From contig CM032230.1 of assembly GCA_019009955.1 (NCBI GenBank), forward strand, positions 101,340,001 through 101,404,000: a stretch of DNA of 64,000 nucleotides, given 5' to 3'. This document shows, piece after piece, positions 33,141 to 46,406 of the stretch (the stretch's first letter is position 1; every line of letters begins with the position of its first letter). This DNA comes from Riptortus pedestris (taxonomy: Eukaryota; Arthropoda; Insecta; Hemiptera; Alydidae). Below the pieces are notes generated by a model. That model saw only the letters and a program-made list of their open reading frames with translations, was not told the DNA's origin and searched no databases. Position numbers and translations under genes: made by a program.

Positions 33141-34045
33141 TACTCCCCAGTATTAATTACGTTTTCTCCCATCCTGAGAATTATTTTAGATAATATAGTC
33201 TTATCAGAACGTGGCCATGCTTGATGGATCTGCTATGGGGAATCTATCAGATCGCGGAGCATGAATTAAGATAGCAGGCCTACAGAGTCGCCCTCTATTA
33301 GCCCACTGCCATGGCTCCTAGATTTTAATTAAGATTGACTAGTAAACATACTGACTCCCTCATGTTCACTCTGGATATGTATCACAGCTCTATCATTGTT
33401 TTTGATAAATCTTCTGTACGTTCAGTACAATATAAGCGCAAAGATGTGCTGCACTAATTCAGAAAAAAAAACATTGGAAATATGTATTCAATTAGGATTC
33501 AATAATAAAACTATCTAGGAATTAGTTATTAGCTGGAAATTGTAAGACCAACATTTGAAAACTATATACATTCCTCATTGTTAACTCTGTGCTTCTTGTA
33601 AATGTGTTCCTATGTCCAGATTGAATAATGATATCTAAGTTCAAATACATAAAAAAATAACGGAAAAAAAATATATAATGAATTATGTATATAAACAAGT
33701 GAAATTTAAAGAGGCTCGATGAAATACATCAAACATTATTCACCTTTGCATTATGTGCTTATTCCGTTAAATTGTAAACTATGAAATATGTTTTATCCTC
33801 TAACTCTCCTCGCATTAATAGTTTTTTTTCTAATTAATACTCAAAATGTTTGGAGATGTCCTTGTTTTAGGGGAAGTCTCTATTCATTGCCTCTCCCCTT
33901 TCGTATGTTTCACATATGAAGAATTCTATTTTAAAGCGAGTGACTAAGCTAAAGCCTAACTATAAAGCGACGAAATTGCCAAACATGAAGAACAGTTTTA
34001 TAAATATACTTTTATCAAAATATTTGAGCGGGATAAGCAGGATTC

Positions 34046-34111
<66 letters not shown>

Positions 34112-34858
34112 ATCAGTGCATCGTCAATTGTTGAACAATTTTCGCGTTGCCATTCTCTTGGTAAACAGGACGTTGTTTAGAAGATTTAGATACATTGTTT
34201 TGACTTCAGCAGTATTCTTTTAAGAGTGGAGTTGTAATAAAGATGGCAGTACAGTGTAGTGGAACTGACTAGCAATATTTCGCAATATATATGTATTACC
34301 AGAGATGCCAAGCATTCCGACCCGCCCACGGTCTTGATACACATTTCCTTACGTCGTCAAACTCCCGGGAATTCAGCTTCTGGAATCGTATGTAAAGGTC
34401 CTTTGAAATCAGAGTTAAATAAGACAAAACAAGTTTATTATATTTTTTAATTTAAAAATACATATTGGTTTATTTCAGTAGTTATATTCAGGAGAATGCT
34501 CAAGAAAATGTAATTACTTCTCAAATTGAAGGAGGGAAAAAGCGCTATTTATATGCAAAATTATTAATTCTATTTATATGAGCACTTAAAAAAGCTAATA
34601 AATATTGAAGAATGCTACTTATAAGGGCAAATAATAATTTAATTAACTTTTATTTAAATCCATTCCTACGGAGAAAATATAAGGACTTCTAGTTCTTTAC
34701 GAGAAAGAGTGAGATTATAGAAAATTGATAATTTACGCCAAATAACTACTGCCTATAATATTATTCGACTTGCTAAATATTGAATAAGTTTAATTTTATA
34801 CGTTTATTTCTCTGATTTTCATATTATATATATTCTGAAATATCTGGGAGAATTTGTA
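33141..34858. other. AT-rich stretch with one TA microsatellite
   Basis: No gene or known repeat family member was recognised. Confidence 0.45.
34036..34108. repeat. (TA)n microsatellite, once interrupted by CA
   Basis: TATATATATACATATATA and onward for about 70 bp. No Helentron-like flanks. Confidence 0.96.
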
Positions 34859-35250
34859 ATGGAGACCAATAACAAGAAAGTTCACAATAGAGTGCGAAAA
34901 TGGTTGCAGGAGCATCAAGAAGGTCTCTCGAAATCAGAAACGTTGTTGATTGTCGCAGTAAAACATGGACCCTCACAAACTAAAATAAAGAAATTTACGA
35001 AGAAGAGCCCTTTGAAAAAAAAAAGATTAGCCGTCAAGGAGCTGAACAAATGGTACACCAGATATTTTGAAAGAATGTAACACCTCAGAGTGTCCAAGAA
35101 GATGCAGGAAAAGTGTTAGGCTCAAGAGACGATTGCTAAATGACCTGGAGAAAGACTAGCGGAAGATGGGCACCCATAATTTTAAGAAGCCTGGTGGGAA
35201 AAGAAGCAAATGATCAAAAAATGTGGCAGTAACCTAGGTCTTTTAACGAC
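34859..35250 (+). pseudogene. possible LINE C-terminal remnant, uncertain
   Basis: A 73-codon frame (34859-35080) is lysine-rich with RKWLQEHQEGLSKSE and ELNKWYTRYFERM, and I do not recognise it. Downstream, across stops, another frame reads RRLLNDLEKD, a stop, RKMGTHNF, and the shifted frame EAWWEKKQMIKKCGS. This loosely recalls the 'RWLDDLEKDLRKMGxRNW' tail of RTE-type LINEs. The match is weak and the two parts may be unrelated. Confidence 0.35.
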
Positions 35251-37759
35251 TGCAGCGCCTAACGATTAAGTAGTAAGTTTCTCATGTACAACAGTGCTAT
35301 TTAAATTAGAAGTAAAACAAACCTGTATATTGTAGGATTGGGCTTGAGCAATATAGGATTCTACAATTTATTTATCAGTATTCTGTTTTCGACCTAGAGC
35401 ATGTAAAGTTGGGAATTCCCATTTCCCTCACAGACGGTATATTTGACAACTGATGAGACACGAAAAAATGCGATGCAGGATGGAGGATTGCTTCAAAATA
35501 TTCCCTGGAAAAAGAAAATTATAGAGAATCTCCTGAACTGTTAGACTAAAAGAATGTTTTTAGAAGATATTTAATGTAGTTAACAATACAATTGTGAATC
35601 TTGGTCCTTGAAAAGACAATTAGTACTATTTTTTTAAACCCTCAATCAATTACAATTTTCCGTTCCTAAAATACTTTGAAATTAATTCTTAAAGTGAAAT
35701 ACTATAAATTCTAGCAAAGTTTAGGATAATACTATTTTTTGTTATGAGGAGTGGAAGAAAAGCTGTTCACAAACAAAACGAAACACATATAATTGATTTC
35801 ACTAACCACCCTTATTAGAGGAATTGTGACACTCATTTACGTCTACAGTGAGTTTTTCTAATTATCTGAAATAAAAAGAATATATCATATAGATAAATGG
35901 CAATAAAATAGAGTAAGAATTTAGGGAACATATTGATAACAAATTAACAAACAGAGAGGATTTAAGAAATCCAAAAATCAGTTTCTAAGTGTGGTAGTCG
36001 ATTATATATGAAATAATTTTTTTTGATGTAACGATATATTTTTCTTCCAGAGAATTGGTAGTGTCTGGGTTTTCCTCTCAGTCAAGCAGTGTTCTCGTCA
36101 TAAAGTGACTATTTGTCCACGAAACCTGGGCCGAATGAATATCTGCGTCTTATTATGCCTTACTATGGAAATTGAGATTTGGTGTTATCAGTATATTCTA
36201 ATATATTGTGGTATCAAGGTGTCCGGGGACGCAGAGCTTTGTAAAGAATTTGTGATTGGTAATTGAAAAAAAAATCTTTGGTAAATGGACAAGTATAGTA
36301 TTTGTTTTTTAGACTCTACAGTCCACGAAGGACCAGAGCTTGTCCTTCACCGTATACCATTCGTCCAATTTTCGGATTAAGCATGTCCAATGGAATATGT
36401 GACTATAGTAATTCAATTCTTTTTTTGTGTCTAGGCTTATTATTAGTACTAAAAGAAAGCCATTTAGCACAGAAGTGTAAATTCTCGCCAAATTTGGTAG
36501 TTTGGCTAACATAATATTTCCCATCCAAGAATAGCTGCAAATTTTGAAGTTGCTCGTAGACCGGAAATCCCAAGCCTATCCAACGTCAACACCAGGCCTG
36601 TCAGTCTATAAGAAAACTGTAAGCCTCCCTCTGTGTTCAATACACGAACTAAAGGCCACTCGATGACTGACAGGCGGCAAGATCTGTCATACGTCAGTCA
36701 GACAAGATCTCTACATCTACAACCTTTCAAGTCTTAACAGATTTCATTATTTTTTTTGTCTCAAGCTGACAACTAAATCTGATTAACTTTGAAGCTATAA
36801 ATATATTAAAGAGCTTATACTCGACTTAAAGTAGTTATGTTACTAAGATATTGTACCGCAGAAAATATTATCAGATGCGAGATCTAGATAAAATATAAAT
36901 AATCTATAAAATATAATCAGCTACCAGATCTAGAAGAGCAGCGGATTAGAAGAACATTTAAGTTATCAGAACACCATCTCCGGAAGAAATATGGATTGAA
37001 AAGTCACCTGAGGTACTTATCTGTCCACCGCCACTGGGGGAATTCTGTTTTATTTTTAGGAAATCCACCTCTATTTCTAGACTCAGTCTATTTCAAATCT
37101 CTAGAGTTATTCTTGAAATACGAGTATGTTTTCATTCTTTAATGCATTTTATATATATGTAGGTTTTTTCCCACCCTCTTTCGTTACGAGAATTTCTAAA
37201 TGGCTTCTGAGAAAATGAAAGAGTAATGGAATCATATAAATTACGAAATAAGCTCTGTTTGCACCCCCGAGAGGGAAGTAAAAAGTACAATGTGTGTTGG
37301 AAAACACTGAACTACTTTAGATTAAATTTTCTATTCATTATTTGTATGCATTTTATTTTGGGAATATAGATTCCGTAAACCGGTCTTTAATATGGCCAAG
37401 TCAAGACATCCTAACATAAGTTTTTTTCTCGCACCCGGTAACATCTGTATTAAAGGATTTTACTCTCATATTTCGATTTCATGTTTCTCTTGATCTAGCT
37501 TCTTTTTACATAATGTGATACTTGATATTCGTATTTTATTTTAGTAAATTCCTTGCCTTTTATAAAATAGAATGAAAACTCTCCATGTAGGACTCTCCTC
37601 GCGATGTGTTACTTAAGGACAATCACTCCAGATCCTCCTTGGATAACGGGGTTTAAACGGCGTGCTGATCTCTCACTACGTAAAAAACTCGGATCACTCT
37701 CGGGTTCGGCTAATGATCTCAAAGATCTAAAAGGTCTATATTCAAAACCATATTTTCTC
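35251..37759. other. AT-rich stretch, nothing recognised
   Basis: A 10-bp inverted pair CCTGTCAGTC/GACTGACAGG flanks about 58 bp near 36596-36674, within a patch that is less AT-rich. No gene was identified. Confidence 0.4.
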
Positions 37760-37790
37760 TCTCTCTCTCTCTTCTCTCTCCTCTCTCTCT

Positions 37791-37854
<64 letters not shown>

Positions 37855-37901
37855 CACACACACACGCACACACACGCACACACACACACACTCACCCAAA
37901 G

Positions 37902-37983
<82 letters not shown>
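37760..37983. repeat. compound microsatellite TC-TA-CA-TC-TA
   Basis: Five tracts in series: CT-rich (37757-37792), TA (37793-37830), CA with small interruptions (37831-37890), TC (37903-37932) and TA (37932-37982). The TC-TA module occurs twice, which suggests a duplication. Open frames through it only translate the repeats. Confidence 0.97.
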
Positions 37984-37988
<5 letters not shown>

Positions 37989-38549
37989 ACAGTTATAAAG
38001 CTTCCCTACAGTTTTAATTTGATAGCTGTTGAACTTTTATATTCACATTGCAAATGCCAGATTAAAACAAGCTGGCATTTGAAGTAATGATGTCTTTCAA
38101 GTAAATCAAGTACAATTATGCGTAATTTGGATCCTTTCATCCTAGCCTCGAATCATGTTAAATGCATATACTTAATTAATGAACTTATTTAGTAAGGGGT
38201 TCCTTACGTGGGCAATCTAGGTGACTGTAGTTTTAGTTACGTAGGCTCTTGTTAGACTAGAAATTGAGAAAAAACAAATTATCCGGAAAACAGCCTCATA
38301 TTTATTGAAATAAAAAATATTTTGTGAGATGACGTTATATTTTTGTTGCTACAGGTGAAGGAAAATCAGTTAACGAAATCATAAATTGATGAAACAGAGC
38401 AGTCTAATGTAGTGTAGCTGTATACTCCAAATCTCTCATTTTTCTTCAAAAAGAAACACGATTTTTTCTTAAAAATTCTCAAAATTTGTTTTTCAAGACA
38501 TCAAAACGAAAGGAGATAATAATACACACACACGCACGTAATTTCGGAC
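37984..38549. other. AT-rich stretch, nothing recognised
   Basis: No gene or repeat family member was seen between the compound microsatellite and the Helentron-like fragment at 38550. Confidence 0.45.
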
Positions 38550-38644
38550 CTCCCTTGGACCGAAAGACATTAGAAGAAATTTTTCTAAAACTGCGTCAAG
38601 ATTATAACCTAAATAGCTAATTTTCCTTATGAGAAGTCTGCTAA
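38550..38644 (+). mobile_element. Helentron-like 3' end fragment
   Basis: 'cggacctcccttggaccg', 'tagaagaaatttttct', 'aaatagctaattttcctta', then GAGAAGTCTGCTAA. This matches the last 90 bp of the family with a decayed hairpin. An ACACACAC stretch just upstream (38524) may be the relic of its microsatellite. Confidence 0.65.
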
Positions 38645-39212
38645 ATATGATTTTAAGCATTATATAAATGTTATCATTTCTAGGATATCTACGATCTGCA
38701 GTTTCGGACAGCTTCTATCTAATGGAGCTCTGAAAGGAAAGGTGTTGGAAAGTAGCAATCACCTAAGAGCCTACAAAATGTAACAGCAATATAATTCTAT
38801 TGGGCAAGCACCAATTCTCCGATTGTCCCTATCTTTCCAAACTAAAGTAGCTTAAGTTTTATCTGATGGCAGGCTTTGCCCAGTTGTTATCAGACACCAC
38901 CTATGTTCTCATGGACTTCCGGAAACTGAGCAACGTCCGAAATATTTTATTGAGAAAAATGGAGATAAACTGAGGAAACTATAAGAATCCGTCATGCTAA
39001 AAGTATTGGTAATTAGTCCTGGAGAGCCATAAGGAACTCTCAAGTAATATAGATCTGGATAGAAACATGTTTACGGTGACTCCATCACCGGAACTGGACA
39101 ACACATGTACAAATACATCTGATAGAACAGTTGACTTTTATCCTCAGTTTAGATACCCTGAAGAGCACAACCATTTCGACACATTGTATATTTTTAATCA
39201 TCAACATTTTTT
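38645..39212. other. AT-rich stretch, nothing recognised
   Basis: No gene or repeat family member was seen between two Helentron-like fragments of opposite orientation. Confidence 0.45.
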
Positions 39213-39655
39213 AGCAGATTTTTTTTAAAGGTTTACTTAACACGCAATTTTCGAAAAAAAATCTTTCATCTGTAACGTAAATGATGTATGCCCGTTTAAT
39301 TTTATATCCATATATATTTTTTTCTGTTACCACTCTAGGGTCGTAATTTTTTTTTATCTTTAAAATTAAAGGGTTTCATGCAAATAGAATGTTCAAGTTC
39401 GTTAGTGGCTGAAATCGGACCAAGAGAAGAGGAGGGAAAAAATTCAAAACGTTATCATTATTTTGAGTCAGATCTGAAAATATCCCGTATTGTTGAAAAT
39501 GTAATTGCCTAGATCTGTTGTCCATACACATTTCCTCCGTCTATTATATTAACTTTTGATATTTCAATTTTCATTCTTAAGTAAACCCTCACTCCTACTC
39601 ATTTTACATTTTCAATAAGCCAATATATTACAAAGTATCTTAGTTCACCATAGTT
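39213..39655 (-). mobile_element. Helentron-like element, reverse, 3' part
   Basis: Starts with TAGCAGATTTTTTTTAAAGG at the 3' terminus in reverse. Then come 'gcaattttcgaaaaaaaatc', TGTTACCACTCTAGGGTCG, 'gttcgttagtggctgaaatcg', 'gaccaagagaagagg', 'tatttt-gagtcaga', 'gtaaaccctcactcctactc'. The TA tract is reduced to CATATATATTT. The 5' terminal segment is missing. Confidence 0.75.
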
Positions 39656-39666
39656 AAATTATTGAC

Positions 39667-39900
39667 AGGGGCTCAGGTTAGCCATGTGAGTTAAAGTGTT
39701 GACCTTTATTTCACATGGCGAACCTAGAGTGGCAAGTTCGATTCTCGCCTGGGCAAAGGAAATTATTTAGTAGCGGAATTCATTAAATAACATCTAAAAA
39801 TCCCACCCTGGCTAGAAAAGGGTGGTAACCTGTAGACAACCCGTCCAAATGAGCCTGAGTTGCAAAAAGTGGACGTTGATAAATAATAATAATAATAAAT
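39667..39900 (+). repeat. tRNA-derived SINE, well-preserved full copy
   Basis: This is the reference copy for the family. The head GGGGCTCAGGTTAGCCATG and GTGAGTTAAAGTGTTGACC holds the A-box region. The B box is AGTTCGATTCTCGCC, spaced as in tRNA. The body reads 'gaaattatttagt-gcgg', 'ttcattaaataacatc', CCCACCCTGGCTAGAAAAG, GGTGGTAACCTGTAGACAAC, and 'gagttgcaaaaagtggacg'. The tail is ATAAATAATAATAATAATAA. About 235 bp. RNA polymerase III transcription and LINE-driven mobility are inferred from the family type. Confidence 0.9.
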
Positions 39901-41172
39901 GATGCCAAGATAAAATATTTGGTGAAGTTAATGGTAAATTTATTTATAAATCCCCCAGGCTTAGGTTTATCGACTGAGAATGCTCCTGAGCCCAAAGTAG
40001 CAGGTTAATAACAATTTACAAATACAATAAATCAAAATACCAGGAAGTACAAATATATCGTTCACGATAATATTTTTGAGGTTTCCGGCTAAAAGTGGCT
40101 TATTGAACAGTAGTGCAGCTTTTCTTTGCCAACTCAAACATTGAAGAAATATAATCGAATGTACTCATCCATATTTCATCGGGTATGCTCAAACAGATTA
40201 AATTTCGTGGAAAGAAAAAGAAAAGGAGAAACAAAGCTACTTTTTAGTAGCTTAAACAGGGTAGCTTAAACTGGGGCTTAAACCAGGGAACAGAATGCAA
40301 TTAGCTTAAACTGCATACCGATGGGTTGTATTTATTCCAGGAACAAAATCATCGCGAGAATTTGAAAAGTCACTAGAATCTTCCACCAATATCGGTAGAT
40401 TTGTAATTTAGCAATTGATGAAATACTCAGGTGGCTGATTTATTTCAAGCTACAAGTTATTATTCAAATTACATCCTTCGCGAAGAATTTCAATATTTAG
40501 AGTTTAATATATTAGGATTCTATTGTGAATGTTTGTAAGTCCTGGAAATGTCGTTCTCAATGAAGAAGGTATTATATCCGCGTCAAAAGGGAGCTTAAAG
40601 GTTCAAAGGGTTCTGGGAATTAGACGCGATATTAAATGCTATCGTGTTTCTCAATCGGTTCAGGGGTATTTGTCAAAATGAAGAATTATTCCAGCGTTTA
40701 TATCTTTGTAGAGATGACGAGAGGGCTAGAAACATGATACCTAATTATCAACTATTTAGTCCATTGTAAGAAGTTTAAGAGAAATGAGTTCACAAGTAAA
40801 TTTGGGGCATTTTGTTCAATCCAAGATTCTCGACATATCTCGGAACATTTAATGGCCACCAATTATGAATTCTATCAAGACTCTAAGCAATAATAAAAAC
40901 CTGGACCAGTCAAATATATTTGCTGTTGGTGTACAATAACATATTAGAAAATCTCTGTCAACCTTAACAAATAAATTTTAGTTAGCACTCGAACTTTAGA
41001 TCGAAATTTAGATGGCTTGCAGAATGTCATGGAACTTTCATAGACGGTCTAAAAAAAATTGAACTCAATGACAAAAGTTCTTACATTTGGCACTCGGTAA
41101 AACAAATATACGTATATTCATTGGCCAAAAGATAAATTCTGACATTAAATAGTAGGATGACAGGATAAGATA
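39901..41172. other. AT-rich stretch, nothing recognised
   Basis: 'tagcttaaac' recurs three times within 40240-40320 as a short local repeat. No gene was identified. Confidence 0.45.
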
Positions 41173-41971
41173 AAAAGTCCGTCACGCAGGGGCTGCGTAA
41201 ACTAAGCATATTTCCCTCGTGAAGTTTAGTAATAGATAAATATACATACTGCTAACACAACACCGTGAATAAATACAAACGGAAATAAGAAATGTTTCAT
41301 CCAATTTCAATAGCCTGCCGACAGGAAGCGTTAGGTTAGAAATGTAAACAAACAGGTCCCGCCTCACACCGGAAAGAAAAACAATTACTGAAATATATCA
41401 GAATATAACACATTAATTTTATTGAGAACTATTTGCTGTATCTAGTAATGTAATTAATAATGAGTCAGAATAATTGTTATCTCAATCAATAAAATTTGAG
41501 TAGTCCAAAACTTTAAGATGGGGGGGGGAGTCACCAGTGCATAATTGCATGTATCTCGTATAATAAAGGTCTCTTGAATACAATTTTTGGTATTTAAACT
41601 TCCAATAATGTGATTTATTATGTATCAGAGTATTGTTTACGTAACATGAGTAGAAGTGGCGGTTTGGTGAAAACTGAAAAATGCAAATATCTCGGTTAAT
41701 ATTCAAGATAGAGAATAAATGTATATAATAATATTTATAGTACATTTAATTTGTAATAAGATTGATTCTGTATAATTTTTCGATCCGACGTATAGTAACG
41801 GAGATATTTCGAATTTTCAAAAATCCTCCCCTCTAAACCCCCCCTCTCACTGGTCCGATTTCAGCCGTTAACGAACTTGATCTTTCTTTTTACATAAAAC
41901 GCTTAAATATGAAGTTTGGTAAGAATTAAACAAACATCGCGAGCGCTAGAGCAGAAACAGACAAATATATA

Positions 41972-42007
<36 letters not shown>

Positions 42008-42144
42008 TATATATATACAGTTTTGAACGGACCTCATTTTCGTCATCTACTAGGTAGGATCGATGGACATTTGAAGAAAAATGTCGAAAATTCCGTCATG
42101 AGTACAACCTCAATAGCTGATTTCCCTTAAGGGAAATCTGCTAA
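41173..42144 (+). mobile_element. Helentron-like non-autonomous element, reference copy (972 bp)
   Basis: The 5' end is AAAAGTCCGTCACGCAGGGG and CTGCGTAAACTAAGC, then ATATTTCCC (GCAGATTTCCC in most copies). The 3' end is GATTTCCC, TTAA, GGGAAATC, TGCTAA. The terminal hairpin's right arm is the inverse of the 5' subterminal motif. Hairpin plus a CTAA terminus fits the 3' CTRR rule of Helitrons. Subterminal inverted repeats and an internal microsatellite fit Helentron/DINE-1-type elements. Internal blocks in order: an A/T-rich 5' half, a G8 run, 'ctcgtataataaag', GGCGGTTTGGTGAAAACTG, 'atctcggttaatattc', 'cgtatagtaacggagatatt', a C-rich block, TGGTCCGATTTCAGCCG, AGAGCAGAAACAGAC, the TA tract, then GTTTTGAACGGACCTC. 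No protein is encoded, so mobility would depend on a Rep/helicase supplied elsewhere. Confidence 0.87.
41966..42016. repeat. (TA)n microsatellite inside the Helentron-like copy
   Basis: A TA tract with three isolated C or G interruptions at the family's internal microsatellite position, just after AACAGACAAA. Confidence 0.95.
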
Positions 42145-43234
42145 AATGGGAACATGAAATACATAGGGTTGACATTAATAGTAAAACTTATGAATGAAGG
42201 GACAAATAAATTGCTTTATAATCTGAATTACTCATTTTCATGTACCTTACTCATAGCAGGTTAGAAGCTCAACATAATCTATGAGGTTAACTGATCCATT
42301 TTTATTTATATGCTTCAAGATTTCATAGACTTGTAAGTGATTCAGAAAGATCACGTTAATTTATTTTTTACTAAAGTTGGACACAATTATAAAGAGTTGT
42401 CTAAAATAGATTCATGCCTTCTACTCTTAATTGCGTGCTATTACTGCTACGAAATAAACAGATTTCGGGCGATTTCATGCCGGGTCATTTCTGCAGCACG
42501 TTAAAGTTTGCATGATTCTCATTAATCATGGCAATTATTCCGTCTAACCAAATATAGACTATCAATAAGAAAACACAGCTTCTTGTGAGATACATACATT
42601 AAAATAAAATAAAAGTGCTTTTGATGACTAGCGCTCCTTCTTTATAAAAGAAAGGTTTTGGTTACACTGACACAAGAAAAACAAGATTTAAGTAGATGGC
42701 AGAGAAAAGGGGGGGCTTAAATTCACAATATTCATTGGTGGTAATTCGTCTATTCTGGACATGTCAGTCGAGAAAAATTGGGAACACAGGAAATAATGTT
42801 TACTTATACCAAATAATATTATTATATGCCTGCCGTTAGTAAGAATATTTTATGGTGCAAGAAGGGTCAGCTCTATATAATATGGGTGTGGGTTGTAATT
42901 CGTTGCTCACTTTCTAATGCATTTAATGTTAGCCCCTTGGTTAGGGGAAACCACTACATGTTCTTGTGTCCATCTTACGTCCTTTGAGTCTCAAAACACA
43001 ATTAAACTGAAAGTGAACGCCCCCTGTCAACTCAATTTCCGGTTAAGACCAGTGTAAAGAGATAGAGGTTTCTGTTAATGGCTAATGGATAGAAAGGAAT
43101 CACCTACGAACCTTTGTTGTAGGTGTACTAAAAATGAATGAGAGATTGACTGATGGGCTGTAGTTTTTTTACTTAATGGAAGGGTTTGGTTAAGAAGAAA
43201 AAAATTGGCTCATGAATATATAAATATACGTATA

Positions 43235-43277
<43 letters not shown>

Positions 43278-46200
43278 GCACACTCACATAGGTGTTTACC
43301 AACACGAACGTTGGTAAAGTTTATGGCAAAAGGAGTAATCAAAAAGACATATATTGATAATTATTTATATTATTGAAATGAGAATTACTAATAAAGACAA
43401 TGTAATAGTGATAATGTTATTTCGAAGCTTTAATGTATAGTTTGCAATGGTCATAACCTCTTGAAGATGGAGGAGGCACTTCAGAACGATCAGCAGTAAA
43501 GTTTTCTAAGCTTTAATCTTTAATCTACAAATGTTCTTCACTCAGACAAAGGGAGAAACTATATAACACAAAAGAAGAAGCTGGTTTAGATAAGGACGGT
43601 CTTAGTTTTTGTATTATTTCGAAGTTCAGGTTGAAGATACGTCTACTGATATATTTCATTCTCATCAATACTAGTGACAAAAATACTAGTAGTTGCGGTA
43701 ATCCATTCTTGTTAGATAAATTGAAGTTCATGTTTTAATTTCTGGGTGACCATTTGAATTTTCTGAGGATTATTAATGACCACAGCTATGGAAACTAAAC
43801 AGCGTCTAACCATTTTTACAATGAACCATTAGATTTTATTGTGAAAATATGACCTATTTAACTTTACTAAAGTAATCTATAGCGGATGATTCCCCCTACT
43901 GGTTCGGCAAATGTAATGTCATAGAGAAAGATGTAGCTGTTAGTTTAGTTCCTTTGTGTAGTAGAATTTCTCCTGATGTGGAGTCATATGGAAGCGAAAC
44001 TAGTTAAGAAATATAAATGATTCGAAATTTAGAGTTTTCATTTTTTTTTGACCTTCCGCCATGGATTAGTTAAGAATTTAGAGTATTAAACTCCTTTTAA
44101 GGAGGAGGAGAATCCTTGGAGGTAACCCCGTGGTTCTATAACGGTTTACAGTGGAAATGGGTAAGGTCCTTTCAGGACTGTAGCGCCAGTTATGTATTAA
44201 ATCAGCAATGCTCTGAATTGTATAATAAAATACTCGAGGTACTGGAAAGAATTTAAAAGTACTTCTTCCAAATAGCAAACATTTAAAAATTTGTAAGTGG
44301 ATAGAATGCATTGAAAGGTTTGTTGAATATTCTAAAGTGTATATTGGTGTAAGTCAAATGATGTGAGTCGTTTTTCAGGATTTATGTCACCATCCTCATT
44401 ACACATCATATCTTAAGTATACATTCTCTGGAAACAAAATAAACTATGGCAGTCTCGAGCGTGTTGTAGCTGAGCTGAAGAATTTATCCTGTCCAGGAAT
44501 CTAGTATCTTTATCATTCTTTTTCAAAATACATATTGCTGCATTTATCTTAGGCCTTTAAAAGATGTTTTTGAGTAATTTTATATTCTTGAATTAAATCT
44601 GTGAAGAACATATACTTGAGCATTTACGTGAAAGTAAATATAAATTATAAAGAACGCTGAGTACGAATTCCTGTGAAATAAAAAAAAAATAGCGTGGGCT
44701 GGAGAAAGCGTGGCAGTAGAAAATGAGAAAAGTTGCAAAACAACGATTGGGCCCTGAGTGGGTAGAATAAGGGAAGAACCACAATGCTAGATTATTTCCT
44801 TCGAGAATTACCCAATTAAGAAGTGGCTAAGACAAAACCTCAGCCACCCACTGGTTTCTTCATTCTTGAAGAAAATTCTAATTTTTTTTTTCTTTTTAGA
44901 ACTTTTTCTATTAGAAACAATATTATTCACATCGTTTTTCATGATTATTTTTGCAAACACCTAATTTTATTAACTAGTTCATCTTTCTTGGTTCTAATTA
45001 AGTAAAATTAGGATAAACTCTGAAATACAGCAAAATTTGACTCCGTTCACAAGGTGCCTCTTAAGAAGCTGAAGACCTGTGATACAAAGGAAGTGTATTT
45101 TCCTTTCATAATACAAAGTCGATACAGAAACTTTGTGTCAATCTTGCTTTATTATTGCGTATTTATTTAGCGGCATAAATAAATATATATCTTTTTCTAC
45201 ATAGACTTTATTGAAAAATGCCCTATGTAGAGAAAATTAATTTGTGATAGGGACCCTCACCTCTAAAGTACGAAGAATATTTGAATATTAGCTCCAGGAA
45301 AGCTAGTTTTACGTTTCAAAGTTCTGTAAACCCCCCGATTTAGGCATGAGATATTCACATAAAACTATTATGTCAAAAATATCTTGTATACAGATAAAAT
45401 TTCAGTTGTTGTGTACTTAAGTTAAAAATAGAGAATAAGGTGTTGTAAAATAGATGCCATGATTGCGCATTACACTGCCGCGCTTTATTCGGGTAAGTAC
45501 AAACATTTGCTTAGCCAACCCAGCTCCTTCAAGTCTTAATGCTTAATCTTAATAAAATAAAAATATCTAAAAACAAATATCTATCCTTCAAACCCAACAC
45601 TTTGCAATGTTACAAGGCCTCAAATATAAACAAAATCAAAACAAACAGCCTATTTACTAAAAATACAATTAATGGTCATTTGATAAACAGGAAAATGTAT
45701 TTATTTCCTGAAGGAGAGGAATATTTCAATTAATAACCAAATATTATTAAAGAGTTATCCTTCCTTATATGCACGTGCCTCTTATCCATCCACTTTATTG
45801 ATACTACAATTGATAACATCAATCATTTGATAACTCATTATCAGTATTTTTCCAGTACTATCGTCAGATAGGGAGATATTTAAAAATACTATAAATATAT
45901 TAAATGTACTAGGATCTTGACAATGCAGCTGATATGTACATAATATAATATGTTTGGGCTTATAAATATTTAATACAAAGAACATCATCTGCCCTTACCT
46001 GACGAGTAATTCTGATTGACTTTGGTTTTTATAGCATTATCCTAAACGAATTAAAAAACATTAAACACATTTAGAAATAAAAGTTAAATAATGATGGGAC
46101 GTATAAATATCATACCATAATAGGAAGTATTACAAAAGTAATAAAAAATGAAGCAACTGCAGCGCTATCACTTATTACTTTTTTGTGCAAGTAGAAAAGG

Positions 46201-46406
46201 GAAGCCGTTTCAATGAGATATGACTAATGTTGATACTATGTTATTATGATTTTTCTGCAAGGGTAAAATGAAAAACCGAAGAATCTGAAAGAAGCATTTT
46301 TGCGGAAATGCAATTAAGCCCAACATTTAACCTTAAGCGGACAGAACTTTTATTTAATAGATATAAAATTATGAGTGTAATGAAAGTAAAAAAAAATTAC
46401 CCCAAG

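Noticed and set aside
36596..36674. Small MITE bounded by CCTGTCAGTC/GACTGACAGG
   Set aside because: The inverted pair is only 10 bp, there is no flanking duplication and no second copy in the window.
37604..38017. 137-codon open frame with Ser-Leu and Tyr-Ile repeats
   Set aside because: Most of it is translated TC, TA and CA microsatellite. The N-terminal 45 residues have no recognisable motif.
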